Below, piece after piece: positions 39,901 to 54,900 of a stretch of 64,000 nucleotides of DNA. The position numbers and the translations under genes were made by a program. The first letter of the stretch is position 1. Each line of letters begins with the position of its first letter. The notes beneath the pieces were generated by a model. It had not been told where the DNA came from and did no database searches. It saw only the letters and a program-made list of their open reading frames with translations. This stretch comes from Siphonodentalium dalli (lineage: Eukaryota; Mollusca; Scaphopoda; Gadilida; Siphonodentaliidae): NCBI GenBank assembly GCA_032622095.1, contig CP136065.1:112695195-112759194 (forward strand). Reading direction: 5' to 3'.

Positions 39901-42900
39901 CAATTTATTGTTGTTTCCAGTACTTTGGTATCAAATTCTTTCCACTTAACCAATTATTACTGAATCGATTTTCCAATTCAGTTATACAAGTATACACAGT
40001 AATGATCTATTATTCATTTGGAGGGATAATCAGGAAATGTATGCAGACGTCATACAGACAACAGATAATAAATGTGCTGAATGATTCATATTTATTGGTG
40101 AGATATGTTCAGAAAATAAGTTCAACAAACGGCCTATGGTCATTTGCTGAACTTATTATATGAACAGTTCCTAAGGAAACTACCTTAAATGAATAGTTAG
40201 CAAAGAAAGGGTTAATTGAATCTACCTCCAGGATTTCCTCTGGGTGGAAATAATTGAGGTTACTGGAGAAATTCATTGGTTGAGTTTTGGCATATGAAAA
40301 GTAGCCATATCTCCGTCAAAGGTATCTTGCCCACTGAACTATATGGTATATTATCCCAAGTAGGAGGGGTTAACTCTCCGAGTTGAAAAAACGGCACGAA
40401 ATTCTATGGTACATATCCTCTGTCATGTTCATGACCCGTGTAATCACGTGATTTCCGACACGTAGTGAAGTATTCGCCATATTTTTTTCCCTCCTCACCA
40501 TGGACGGGTGCAAAAAGAATCTTTCCAAGAATACGAAGCTAAGTTGCAGTTTGTATAGCAAAAACAGTTTTGTTTTTGTTTTATACAAACAACATTATTT
40601 CTTTGCTTATAGTTGAAAATTATGTACAATTCACATAAATATTACGCGGTTTTGTTCCGAATATAGATCGGAATCGGATGACTCGTTTCGTTTTAACGGA
40701 CTTTGTCTTCCATTATTTTAATCGGTCAATGAAGTAATATCCGTTGTTTATGCCGACAATATCAGAGTTTCTGGCCTATTAACGACAGAACATTCGAGGC
40801 ACCATTGGATATGACTAAAGACGCTGATCGTTTTCTTTATAACAAATCTATGGCATACAGGTGACATATAATTTAAGTTACCACGTGCGTTGACGGTGGT
40901 TAAAGGTATCACGAAATTAGGTGACTTACTTTCGAGTTCATTTTTTCGTTTTACGGCTTTATTTAGATGTTGACAATCATTGTCTGGTGTAAAACTGAAG
41001 ACAAAAGCACTGTTTTAACGCTTGTGAAATACGCTGATAGGATTGTAAAATCCTGAATGTCAATTTGAACCTTTTTAACCCGGGATGATTAACAATGGAG
41101 CTGTTACTGCCTTGGTTGGCACAGGCATGGTAACATAACACAACAGGTGTATTTGTGATTGTTCGTAATCACATTAATTACTTTCACAGGACTGCTAATC
41201 GAGGTAAGAACAGGTTCATGAATCGCCTTCCCCGTAGCTCCCCTTGACGTCGCTTCCCTCGTTTTGAGGTCCCAAGAATAGAGAACGAAAGTCGATATAT
41301 AGGGTTCCTCTAATTGGCGTAATTAGCACTCGGAGCGATAGTCACACCACACAGGACGCGGGTTGGGGCTACCCATCGAACCCGTAGCTCACACGAGTTG
41401 CTTCCCCTAGGACACGGACAAACTCGCGGGGAAGGATCCAGAGAATTTTTGTTTGGGGACACCTGTTCTGTATTTGAGTATGTGCCCATATAAATTTGGA
41501 TGTTAAAATATTCAGTACTGGATACTTGATTGTGCAAATAAAGGCCCCATATTATAGACTATATATCATCTGCGGGCTGATGATTTGCATTACTAGTACA
41601 TTTTGTTGAATTATAGAAAAATTCCTTGAAAATATGGAAGATCCAACTTGAATAAATACTATCTACATGGAATTTGGGGACATTTGGGTCTCTATAGTTT
41701 GGGCACCCAAACCTGTAACAGGTATCAAAACATCCCTGTATCCTTCTCTGACTTGCCGATATATCGTGTTCCTCTAATTGGCGTAATTAGCACTCGGGGC
41801 GATAGTCACACCAAACAGGGCGCGGGTTGGGGCTACCCATTGAACCCATTAGTCACATTGGTGCGCTCCCTGGACTATCGAACGGGACGTCAATCTGCTT
41901 CCTCGGGTCGACCGTTGGCGTGCCCAGGACGGCTGTGACCACTGAGCTCTACTAACAAGCTCGACACACGCCGTCCATCGCTACAAGTCGTCATCTCGGG
42001 GTCAGCGCGGCTGGGGGATACACCCTCAGTGGTCCCTGACCATGCTCTCTGGTGCCTTATGATAATAGTGTGTGGGAATTTGGGCTAAAATTACTAGTAG
42101 AATGGCCATTTTACTTTGTCTCAATTCAAATTAGACATTTTCTCTAAAAATTATTACGTTTACGCTATTATTTGGCACCTGAAAGTTTATCCTCCATGCC
42201 TTCTGCCCCAGCTGGGCTTGGAATGGGATCACAGTTCACAGGCTTGTTTCCTCCTTATTATAAGTCACCACTTCCTGGGGCTTGGCAGACAGGTTACTGG
42301 CCGCATTCTGGCCAACAGCTGCCAGTAACTTCGGGTTTGATTTTAAATGAAAACAAAAGATCTTATTCCCTGACGCCATTATAGCAGGAAGCTTGCTTGT
42401 GAACTGGTACCTACTAACCACCCATCGCCAGTTCGGTCGGTTGGATATCGGGATCGGTCGAGCTGCTGCTCCATCCCCGAGATGTACAGGCTCTGGACAT
42501 TCCTCCGGGGTCCCCAATGACCAGACCTCACATGCAATTAGAATGAAGCTTGTCGTGGTGTATTGTGCTATTAACACCCCATCGACGGATGGAGATCGGG
42601 ATCAGATCGAGCAGTCGCTCCAGCACGAGGTGAAAGGGCTTTTGGCATGCCTTTCGGGTCACCTTTACATGCGCTTACGAGGGAGCTCAGTTAGTTGTTC
42701 AGTGTTCTCTGATGCAGCCAAGCGCAGGAAGAAAATTAAAGTCTAATTTTGATTAGCAAATAACCTCAGATTGACATGATTTGATAGCATTGTTCTACAA
42801 TCAGTTACAATTTAACAGAACATCAGAGTGCTTTCCCTTGTTTCGAGGGTTCCAAGGAAGAGATAGAAACCTTTACAACCAGGACACTGTCACTTGTCGA

Positions 42901-45900
42901 TGTATGGTGTTCCCTTCATTGGCGTAATTAGCGCTCAGGACGATAGTCCCACCAAACAGGTCGCGGGTTGGGGCTACCCATCGAACCCATTGGCCGCATT
43001 TGGTGGGCTTCCTGGACTATCAACAGGGATTCCAAGTCGGATACTCGGGACGATGGTTGGCGTATCCAGGGACAGTCAAATGAGGAAATAGGATCCAGGT
43101 TGCATGGCGTTTGTTCGCATTTGGGTAGCAACTTGCCCATGTGATGACCGGTCAATTTGTACCCTGCACAAACGTCGTCAGAGCTGGTTGGTTATGCCAT
43201 CGGACTGCACACTTGGCGACCTGGGATCGTACATGCTTTATCTCCGACCTCGCTGTGTTTCAGTAATAGATATGAATGAAATTGGGTGCATTGGAAGTGT
43301 GGATTAACTGAGTCGGTTTAATTCTTTGTTTCTGTTTGCTCATCCTACCGGAGTGTTTCATCTCACTTTAATAAGGAAACCACCTACAGGTATGGTTGCC
43401 AAATAACCAGATATAGGGTTTATCCTCTCAATATGGTTGTATATTTTAGGTGGGTGCATTTGCTTATCTTTTGTCTGCGGGTTGCTTTCAGTTCTAACGC
43501 AACATGGATTTCACTTTTGTTGTCCAGTAATACATAGATGAGTCCATTATCCATTGTTCGACATATGCTCAATTTCACAACGCTGTTGACATGAGGTCTA
43601 GTTCAGCCACCCCGCTCGGGCTTAATGGGCAACATGGCGTATTAGCGTGGAAAAGAAGAACGAAATGGCTTCTGTGATATCGGCCTTTGGTTCTAATACG
43701 TCATTCTTCTTATGGGCTCGGTTGTCGGTACATAATGGTTTTGTTTTCCCTGATAGTGCTTGATTCGCCTAGTGGTCTCATTTCATATACTAAGCCAGGT
43801 CTTTTGCTGACCTCAGGGATGGCCAATGCAGGCTAATGTTGCATCTAAGGGGCAGCATATGACTCGTGATGGGCACACTTCATACCGCCGGAAGAAGATT
43901 CTTGCCAGATGCTTCCCCTCGTGCGAGATTCACTAGCATTGGGTGTCGGATGCCAGATCATATGATCCGCCCTCTCGATTCGCACTTCGGGCGATGGTTG
44001 TCTCCGGAACAGGGTCCCATTGGAGGGGCACCCCATCCATCCCAGAAGGGATACCTTGCGCCATCGACTCGTCGGGGACCAGTCAGCATAGCTAGAACAG
44101 TTGGGGCGCGGTGGCCCTTGGTCTGCTTTTCATTGCCTACCTGCCTTTGGTTTCCGCTGGTTTTGGGCTTGTGCCACAATCCTGATGCATTTTGTTTTTT
44201 GTGGATTTCCATCTTATTGACATTGGAATTTCGGTTCCTGGCTGCCTTTCTTCGGTCATGGATTCAGTAGCCTGTGATTGGTCAGTTAGGTTTAACTGTG
44301 TTGGTGGGCATTTCCACATTTGGGAACGTCATTAGGGGTAAAATGCCATGGCTTCTTGCATCTTCGTCAGGGATATCTCGAACTCCAGGCTTCAAACTAA
44401 GTTTTGTGCTGTGAAACTCCAATTCTGAGCCCTGTTCTTCATACTTTGCCTGTGCCTTGCAACGTATGTCCGTGTAATACCCATTCGCTTCCCGGTCAGA
44501 CTGTTGGTCAATGATACCTCCTCCTTATCGACAATGGCATGTCGCCAATTAGTTGGTGTCGGGGCCCCTTTTTGGGAGCTTGCAGCTGTTTTTTCATCGG
44601 GCTCTCATCATGTATTGGGACACGGCCCAACCCACTCAAGATTTGGTTCGGGGGTTGGTTCTATTGTTTTTAAGGGGGGTCTTCTTTATAACTTGCGGCT
44701 TTTGCTGCCTGGGTTAGCCTGTTAGGTGAGTTATTAGTATTCAGCCATCCCTGGGCTTATAATACCCGGCTGGGGATTTCTTGTCAACAGGGGGGGGGGG
44801 GGTGTTACCCGTACCTTTCCCGGCACGTACTCGGCTGATACATTATTAGCCCTAAGTTCCGATGCGAATGTCGTCTCCATCTCCATGTCTTCTGAAGCTA
44901 TTTACTTTACTTGCAGGGGTCTTAAACTCTTAAGTGGCCACTTTTTGTTCGTTTGAGCTTACTGACAGGTATTAGTTTTAGGATGTAATATTACATTGGC
45001 TTATGGTCCTATTGGGCATGTGTATATATATATATATGTATATACGTATATATCTATATGTCTGTGCATGTATATGTATATATTGTAGGTTATCAGGTCA
45101 ATCCAGTTCTTTGATTCAGATGCATAGCGGTGTTTTTGTTTCCTCGTGGCCTCCACCTGTTAGAAAATTCTATGCTTTACCATATAGTTCAGTGGGCAAA
45201 ATACCTTTGACGGAGATACAATATTTTCCTAAATAAGTAAAATATATATCTCCTAGAAGTATCTTGCCCACTGAACGCTGAGTTCCCTCCCAGGGTTTCG
45301 CACCCACCCCGCTCACAAGGAATATCCTACTGGGGATAAAAAATATGGCGAATACTTCACTACGTGTCGGAAATCACGTGATTACACGGGTCATGAACAT
45401 GACAGAGGATATGTACCATAGAATTTCGTGCCGTTTTTTCAACTCGGAGAGTTAACCCCTCCTACTTGGGATAATATACCATATAGTTCAGTGGGCAAGA
45501 TACTTCTAGGAGATATATATTTTACTTATTTAGGAAAATATTGTTTCCTAGGCAGCTGCGAATATTCGAGATTCGATGTCGATATCGGGCACCCGATTCG
45601 AGATCGACGCCGAATCGGTCCGCTGATTCGGATATTTTCGAATCGGCGTTACTTCGGTGTAGTCTCGTTTTTTGCGTCTAAATAACACATGCCAAATGAC
45701 CTGAGCTCACAAAAATTGAAGCACAAGGTTGCCAAGTTAGCCAACGTAGGTAATTTTGAATGTATGTCGTTCAGAATAGACGTGCTTATGCAAAGTATGT
45801 ATACTTCGATCGCAACCCGTGACGCTGATCAATCGCCGCATATATTTGTAATCTGTATTGACACTATTTAAATTGTCTACACAGTGCGTGATCGCTAGAT

Positions 45901-48900
45901 GCAGAACTCAATTGATTACCTTATGTTTAGAACTTCATATATCCAATTCAGATTATATGAATATAATTCAATGTCAGCCGCCGTTATGAGCGACAAAACA
46001 TAGATTGGAATGAACAGAAATGGTGAGAAACCTTAGAACAATCGGTCTATTACATTCTTAAATGGGCGTTATCATGTGCGACCAGTTATCTGCGACACTG
46101 CCAGCAGAATTCTTATAAATTTCCTACTTTCAGTTTCTGTTTCCCGAGAAATCGAGCGTGTTGCACCAAGTTTTGATCCGTTGAATCTTGTTAATAACAT
46201 TTAACACTTGTAACTTCTGGAACCCCCTCCGTGAAGACAACTACTGTGAATATGTGATGTAGGTGTTTGATCTAATGTGGGGTAAACAGATTAACAGATA
46301 ACTACCATTGGTATCGGACTACAACACTCATATAGCCAAATGGTGTGCCCATGTCAAATCTTTATTATCTTTATTAAATAATGTAGACAAGTGACTTCCA
46401 TTTCGTGGGGTTTGTGATACGTTGATTGAACTGTCTTCAAGTGTCTTATTGTCACTTCTTGTGTCATATTCGCCATGACACAGCTAGATAGAAATTCAAT
46501 GCAACATATCAAAAACCCTCCATGAGACTGAGAGTGACTTGCCTATGTCATGATTTTTCCTAAAAAAAACACAAGTTCCAACGGATGTTTAAGGAGATTA
46601 GCATTGCTGTATAGTATCTAGTGAATTTTGCAGTTTTTTGTCATGATTCACAGAAAGACACAATGGTAGACAATGTCAATCACTAGCTGATTCGATTCGA
46701 GATTAGATTCGGTGTCGATATCAGGAAGGAGATTCGATATCGAGATTCGATTCGATGCAAAATCCCCGATTCGCAGATCCCTACCATTTCCTGGCATCTG
46801 AGAGAATTCTGATATATCTGCCACAGTTACTAATCACCGTCTCAATCTGTGCAAATGTGTCCTTGATAAAGTTTGTACACAGTTATCAAAGTTATTGCCC
46901 TTTATCAACTTAGTAAATAGAACTACTTTTTATATTGGTACCATATTTGTAGCCCAACTGCAGATGTGGGGGTAGTCTTAATTATATATATATGCAACAC
47001 AAGAATGAAACATTTAAAATACAGTTATCCTGGACTGCACACTACTCTTCCTTTTGGATACCACTTTTCTGGGTCTGATAAAGAGTATACTGGTTGCCAT
47101 TATTCCACTTGCAGAAAATTTGAAGTTCCAAAAATCTTGGGTGCATGATGCAGAATATTGGTCAGCCATTTAGTTCATGTATGGTTATAAATGTGTTGTG
47201 GTTGTGGATTTGAAAGTCAGGTCAAATAATTTATTCCACTGATGGCGACCTCAAATAGAAATGACTAGCTGATGTGCCCAACTTCATCCAGGCTATTTAG
47301 GGATTTCTTTGTGATGCGTCCGTCTGGGCAGAATATATACAGCTCCTGGACAAACAATTGTTTGATTGGTCCAGAAACATGCCTATGTTAGTGAGGTCAA
47401 GGTCAAGGAAATTGGACCCACCCATATTGTTCCCGGGGTGAAAGTAGTCCTACATAAAAAATTTGAGTTGAATCGGTCGAGCAGTTTTTTTAGTCTAGAA
47501 GACACATACATACAGACAGACAGAAGTTCCAAAATATATAATAGATTGCAATTCTCACTTGATTTTGTGTATGCTACTTCATTATACAATAACAGTCATA
47601 TGTTTTTATTTTGGTGAAATATTCCAGGCGGCCTGATGTGACAGTTGTTGGAGAAGAAGTTACCATTGTGAGTACTTTACTAGCTATCATTGGAGCACTG
47701 AAAACTATCTTATTAATATCTTGACTGTATTCAGGGCCAGGAACCTACGCCCACTTTTTAGTCTCTAACCCAAAGCGGTTTTGATTTAAAACAGGTATAA
47801 ATGTTTGTCAGATGGAATAAACTAGTGGATGAGCTGTAGAAATTCAGACTACATCTAAACCAATCAGTGGTCGATAAAAAGTCGTTTTTATAAAAGAACA
47901 TTAGACAAAAAATAAGCCAAGAAATGTGCCCCGATTTTGAACATCGAACACTTATCAGCAGTTTAATCGATATTTGTAAAATTCACATTGCTTCCTTCGT
48001 TTGTATGTCCTACAACTCCTGCACCAAATATTTAACTCAAAATCTTCACAAGTATCATATAACAGCCCTAAAAACTTCTGAAGCGATGGTTTAGAGACTA
48101 AAAAGTGGGCATAGATTCCTGGCCCTGGTATTGCCAAGCCTATATTGATAATACTGCTATGCAGCATAGTCTTGATAATTTACCTTTTCTATACTAAATA
48201 CTCAATGATAAGTAGTTATACCTTAGGAAATGTTCATTTGTTGAACTTATTATCATCTGAACATTTCCCACCAATGTATAGGAATCCTACTGCACTTGTA
48301 TTATATGTGCATATGTATGTCTGAGATAATTTGTTGAACTTATTATCTGAACATTTCCCTCCAGTAAAGAGGAATCCTTTTGTACTTGTATTCTCTGTCG
48401 TCTGCTTATTTTTCTTGAAAACCCCTTCCTGATGGATAATGGATGATTCCAATGTATACTTGTATAACTGAATGGGAGAATCTATTTAGTTTAGAAAGGG
48501 TTAAGCTCTCTACCTCTTTTGGGGTTTGATTAACTTGAGGAAAGTGACATTCCATTGTACAATAACTGAATCATCGCCTGTCATTATTATGGTGTTCTCT
48601 GGTATGGTGATGGACCAGTATGGGTAAAGGGTATGCACATAACATGGATTTTATCCAGCTATAGTCATTGATGAAATTAGAAATCTCCACCTATGAACAT
48701 TTTCATTTGAATTTGAAAGTTCCATCAGTTTGGTGGAGATTATAAATATACCAAAGTAACCCAAATTGTTTGGATTAATCCTGAGACTGTAGCATCTATA
48801 TGGGACGCAATTACATTAACCCTTCCATGACTGAATCTCCCTGAAATTTTGCAAAAATCCTGTGCCAACAGGTGCCAATGCATTCTCTTATATATGCGAG

Positions 48901-51900
48901 TCTCCCATAGAGAGCCTTGCATACATAAGAGAATACATTGGCTAATAATATTTACCATGACCTTTTAAGCCAGTGCATTCTCTTATATATGCGAGGCTCC
49001 CAATGGGAGACTTGCATATTTAAGAAAATGCACTATCACAGGGTCTTTAATTACTGCACCAGCGCAACCCCCGTCATGAAACAATATTTCTTCCTCACAT
49101 GCACCAACATGTATTGAAACTGAAAGTATGCAAACTGACAAACAGGAACCATCTCAGGAGGTCAACAAATTATAATTAATCAAATATGTTTTCAGCAAAA
49201 TATTGATAAAATTGGTTGAAATTCTCCACAAGGTATTGTTTTTATATTTCCTCTTATGATTTAGAGATATATGTTACAGTTAAAACATGGTATCAGTTAT
49301 TATGTATATTTCCTGCTTTCATCAGCTATCATCATAGGTATAATACCTGAAATGTCCAGTTATTATATATAATAACAGACACTGTAAACAATTATTTAGA
49401 TATGTAAAACTTTGCATTTGAGGAAAGCAAGTTGAATAAATTCAATGTATGATTCTATGTCTTTATTATCTATGTCAAATATACATAATAACTGAAATGG
49501 TCTGTTATTATACATAATAACTGATTATAAGTTTTAATTGTAACATATATATAATATGAAGCATGAAACAAGCATTTTGGAGGTCTGTTCAGACAAAATG
49601 AGCAGATGACAGAGGTGCAAAAAGATAATACAAGTGCAAAAGAATTCCATTTTATTTCAAGGAAATGATTAGATAATAAGTTCAACTTATGGTCGTTTAT
49701 TGAACTTATCATCTGAACATTTCAAAAGGGAACTACTCATCAATGAGTAGTTTAGAATAGAAAGGGTTAAAACTTCAATCCGATTCTAATTAGAATTCAA
49801 ATTATCTTTGATTGCCTTCAAGGCTATGTTGCCCACTGAGTTGCTTTTGATCATGTGAAAGGTATATGCCTGTATCTGAAAAATTATTTCTTATCTCTTT
49901 CCCAGCACCCTGTGGACGAGAGGCCTGCAGTTCCTTTGACTATTCATCATATGCCAATCTGTGTATCATTTGCATTCTTTGAGAAAGGGTAAGTTTATTT
50001 ATGGTCTGATGTGTCTCCTAGTTATTGTCCCCCGAAAAATTTATTTTTCCGCCAAGGACAACCCTCACTGAACTATATGGATTATATCTCCGGCCTTGTG
50101 TCATCAGGAGGGTTAAAATTTATTGTCCGTTTATTGCCTACTGCCGGTCAATCAGCGCTCGGATTAGCCACACATGAACGCGTCCCGTGTAACTCTTGCG
50201 TTCTAACAATGCAATTTAGTCAGTTTTATTTCCCTCCTGCTGTCGATCAGTCGTGGTTTCTAAAGGGAGTATATTTATTGTTAATAACAAACTTGCAATT
50301 TATCCGTTGCCTACCGGTCGTTAATAAACGCACAGAAACTTTTTGTTTCATAGTATGCGTTACATAATTTGTTAAAAAATCCGTGTTTTTTATCAACTCA
50401 ATGTCGTCTCTAAATTAAGTGATTGGATTCACTTTACAAAATTTGACATAGCTAGCCATTTTGGCAATGACTACAGCCTCACATAATTTACTTGTGGAAC
50501 ACATATATTGCATTATTGTGCAACATATACGATGGGATAACTCGTCCAATTTCGGACGCCACGTGGAACGGTATGTGAAGTCTCCTAATTTCGTGCTACA
50601 CATGTTCTATTTCAATTTTCACGAAGTCGACTCATCGCTAAGTTCATATCATGTATACTGCTAAAGCATACATGTCACAGCTCTGTTAGTTCACAGTAAG
50701 TTGCCCAGGACAGAAATGTCTCCTTAGCTATAATATACATGACTGAATAAAAAGATAGCCTGAACGAATTGTAATGTTGCCGTTTAGCAACCGGAACTCA
50801 ACGGGCATTTGGGACATGATTATCATAGACCTTAAGGACATCATTATCGATATCCAACAGGTCGCTATCTTTAATTGTGTTTTCACGATTAATACCTACA
50901 AATCTAAGCTAGCCAGAATGTATGAACATGCAGGCTTGTATTTGTTGTTGTTTGTATTTGGATACTTGCAACATTATCGCAAATGTTACTGCGACTTCAA
51001 GGTATTTATTGGAACATCATGACTCGTTTCTTGCGATTCCATATCCTATAACTCATTGTATCAGAACAATCATTAGTAACAAGGCGATTACGTTCATTAT
51101 AATGTGTAGAGTATTATATGACCTCTGTTCAAATAATGCTGTGTCGCTATAATAAATAGTGTCTCCTTCTTTACATGCATGTACAGTATGACTGACAGAG
51201 TCAGGTTATAACGCATCGGGTGACTGGTTTGATTTGGGCCTAGGATAATATGATACACAAGATTTGGCAACAAAGGAATTTCATTTCAATTATCGAAAGG
51301 AAATCTCCATCAATCATAATCTGTCATTTTCGGTGACACTTGTGTCTGTTTCTTTGCAATCACTCCATTCAGCTTGGCTGCATGGGATTCCCTGATCCCA
51401 GTCTGCAAAGATATGTCAGCATATTAACCTGACCGTTCAGCTACAGTTTGCTTAACTATCCAATGATAATTCCGTCTGGTAAGAAATCTTTGGAGACATC
51501 TGGGATGAGGGCCTTGATAAGAGCCCACTGGCCTACTTGTGCCAAGTCATCATATCCAATGTGAATTTGGTACCAAAAAGCATACTGTGTCTCCCATGCC
51601 GAGCGCCTAGTTCTTGCAGGACATGGTCAATGTATTGAAATGATTAATTGGCTAGCCAGTGTCATGACAAATTTCAAGTAAATCAATGTTTATACTTATT
51701 TTCATCGGGCAGATGATTTCACATCCACAGGTTCTCAAATAAAATTGTCTATATTTGTGAGGTACTGCATGTGATCAACGTAACCAAATAGACAAAATCT
51801 GACCTCTTATCCTCAGACATTAGTGTTTGTCGATATAATCAAATTAATTGGGTACAATAATAAGGAAATATTACAGTATCAGTGCCTCATCGCCACAATA

Positions 51901-54900
51901 CCATACGAACATCATAGGCATACAAATGGTGAGCATGAAACATGGTATGGCCAGCAGTAATAGGTTCATATCAAATGCACAATGGCGTAAGAACTGACTA
52001 TGCATCAATATGGCGACAAGTTTCACCGATACTTCCATACTTCCACGCTTTTCAACCGTGAATAGTAAAGGCGAACTAGTACGCATATATATTGTCACGT
52101 GCCCCAGATGCGCTTCCAATAGCCTTTCCAACAGAGTCCATCACTTGGCTCTTTGCCTTCTATTTACATATATTGAACCAATCATATGACAAATAGAATT
52201 CACTCACATATAAAGCACGGTTACTGGACATACATTTATATTGCGTCTGGCCTCTGCCAATATAATTTCCAACAGAGTCCAAAACATGGCTCTTTTCCTT
52301 CTATTGCTGCATATCCAATTGATTATCTGGCGAATAACAGACAGGACAGCATTTGTATTGTCCCACGTATAAAGCGCAGTTACATCAAAAGCCTTTATAT
52401 TGTGTACGACTGCTGTCAATTTCCAAAGAGTCAGAGGCTCTTCTCCTTCTATTGCTACATATCCAATGATTAGAGCCCGAAGCCGCCATTGCATGCCGCC
52501 GCCAGCCATATTGGCCACAAGCCACCGCCAGCCATATTATCTCTAACGCCCGCGCATGAAAAAATTTCCGCTGCCGGAATTGTAAAATGGCTGAGCCGTG
52601 TGCACGGACTTATATGTTAAGGACAACTGTACTGCGAATCGAAAATAACTAAACCGCATTGCCTAATATTGGCATACTCGTATGGACACGGTATGGTTGT
52701 TACACTATCAGAACACCCGGGGCCTTTCATTGTGGAATAGACTATTCCAATGCATGCTTTCATATAACGGAGTGGGAGCATCCATTCAGTATTGAAAGGG
52801 TTTAAAGTATAAATTGTTTATTTCGACACGACTCAGTCTCAGACATCGCTGACATTTGTCAATATATGCACATAACCTGTAGAAGAGAATAGAAAATAGT
52901 TCGAAATATTATATATCAATGCTATCGGATTCAGCATTCAATGATGCATGCATATATCGCAAGATGCCAGTGATGATAGCCGTCTGAAGTCGACAGAAGT
53001 CCCAATTTAACTTATACCGATTATATAGATGGTAAACTACATAGTACATCCCTGCCAGTCCTTTACTGAGTCCTTCGTGTATTTTGCCATAATTGTAAAA
53101 CCCAACACCAAGAATACGCCTGGCCTGGAATTCTACGGATTCACAACAAACGCCAAAACAAGCGGGTGTCTATAACCGGGAATTAGGAAAATTTCGGAAA
53201 CGAAATACGCTGAATGATAACATCTCAGTCGACTGAGCCGCCATATTTCGTCAGCCACGAACATCGCGACTCAGCCGGCTTAGCTAGATAACCAGCCACG
53301 AAAATTGGTCGAGCCAGTCGTGAAAACTAGTTGTCGTGGCTTCGGAGTCTACCAATGATTATCTGGCAAATAGATTACCTAACAGAATAACACAGAATAC
53401 GCCTGGCCTGGAATTCTACGGATTCACAACAAACGCCAAAACAAGCGGGTGTCTATAACCGGGAATTAGGAAAATTTCGGAAACGAAATACGCTGAATGA
53501 TAACGTCTCAGTCGACTGAGCCGCCATATTTCGTCAGCCACGAACATCGCGACTCAGCCGGCTTAGCTAGATAACCAGCCACGAAAATTGGTCGAGCCAG
53601 CCGTGAAAACTAGTTGTCGTGGCTTCGGAGTCTACCAATGATTATCTGGCAAATAGATTACCTAACAGAATAACACAAATGAAAGCATTTGTATCATCAC
53701 AAACATAAAGCGCGTTCCGCAAGAAGCCTTTATATTGTGCACGACCACTGCCCAGTAGCAGTGACTGGCAGGGTGCTGCCATCATTGATTCGGAAAACCA
53801 ATCTTCAAGGGCGAACGCCCCAGCACCTGAGCATTTGGGTGGGGAAGACTCGTCATGTGCCGCCATCAGCGCACCAGCCAACCAGACTTCAGTCCTTCCC
53901 ACGAGGAAACACAGCAAGAGCACTTATTTGCTCTCGCAATTCAGAAGATGGATGTAATTGAGCCTGTAATATAATCGTTGGGTTTATCTCAAATACAATG
54001 TCATTGTGGGATAGACCTAGATATGTTCAGTTGCACTTTCACATTCCCATTATTTAACTGAGATGGGAACGGTTTTCAATATACATTCAAAGAGTTTAAT
54101 ATGGAATCAACGATTTCAGTGACCATGAACATTTTGACATGAGGGACAAACTTGTGCAAGTTTAGCACCCATGAATTAAAAAATTGCAAGTGCCTACGGG
54201 TGCGAGAGCAATTCTGACTCTTCCCCACGGTCTGTGGCCCACTCCATTACGAGAGTGGGTCTTGTCCCCCTGGAATCATACTCCATCGGGATATGTCCAG
54301 GCCTGCTCCACCATCGGCGGACTTTCCGAAAGTGTATAAAACATTCTCCTCACAGTAAGCAAGGACACCGCTATGTTCTTGCACATGCAAAATCAAAACT
54401 CATCGTCCTCAATACACGATAAAAGACAGTATCTTACCTGCGGTTCAACTTATAGCAGGTAAGATCACGTGGCCAAGAAACTGAAGGATTTTTGCCTTAT
54501 TAACCCTGTTTTACAATAACTAACCAAATGTTTTTTATATTACCCTTGCATGCTAATAACTAACAGAATGTCTAGTCTTGCTTGTCGTCGAACGAGATTT
54601 GACTTTGATGGCCACACAACGTGCGGGTTGCTCATGAAATAACCGCTGTAATACGCTGTATTGTCATAGTTGGGTGAGGGCCCGTTGGTCCATGATTAAA
54701 CAATTTGAGCAAACCGTACCAGTCTTTACCTCGGGCAGGACCAGTTCGGCCCCCCCTGTTCTGCTCTGCTTCAGCAGCGATCAGTGGTAGGCAGTGTGCT
54801 GCAAAAGTTGATTCGGGCAACCAATCTTCCCAGGCAGATGCCCCGGCCTCTGAACCTTGGCGGCTGTTCTGGGTGGGGAAGACTCGTTGTCCCATGCCTC

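Noticed and set aside
41340-41410. tRNA-like sequence around gggttcgatgggtagcc (minus strand)
   Set aside because: A partial B-box resemblance only; no A box at the right distance and no cloverleaf can be drawn.
43866-44725. Longer open frames in the GC-richer 44-kb region as a host gene
   Set aside because: No recognisable domain, no convincing splice sites and adjacent stop-ridden frames; more likely decayed mobile-element DNA.
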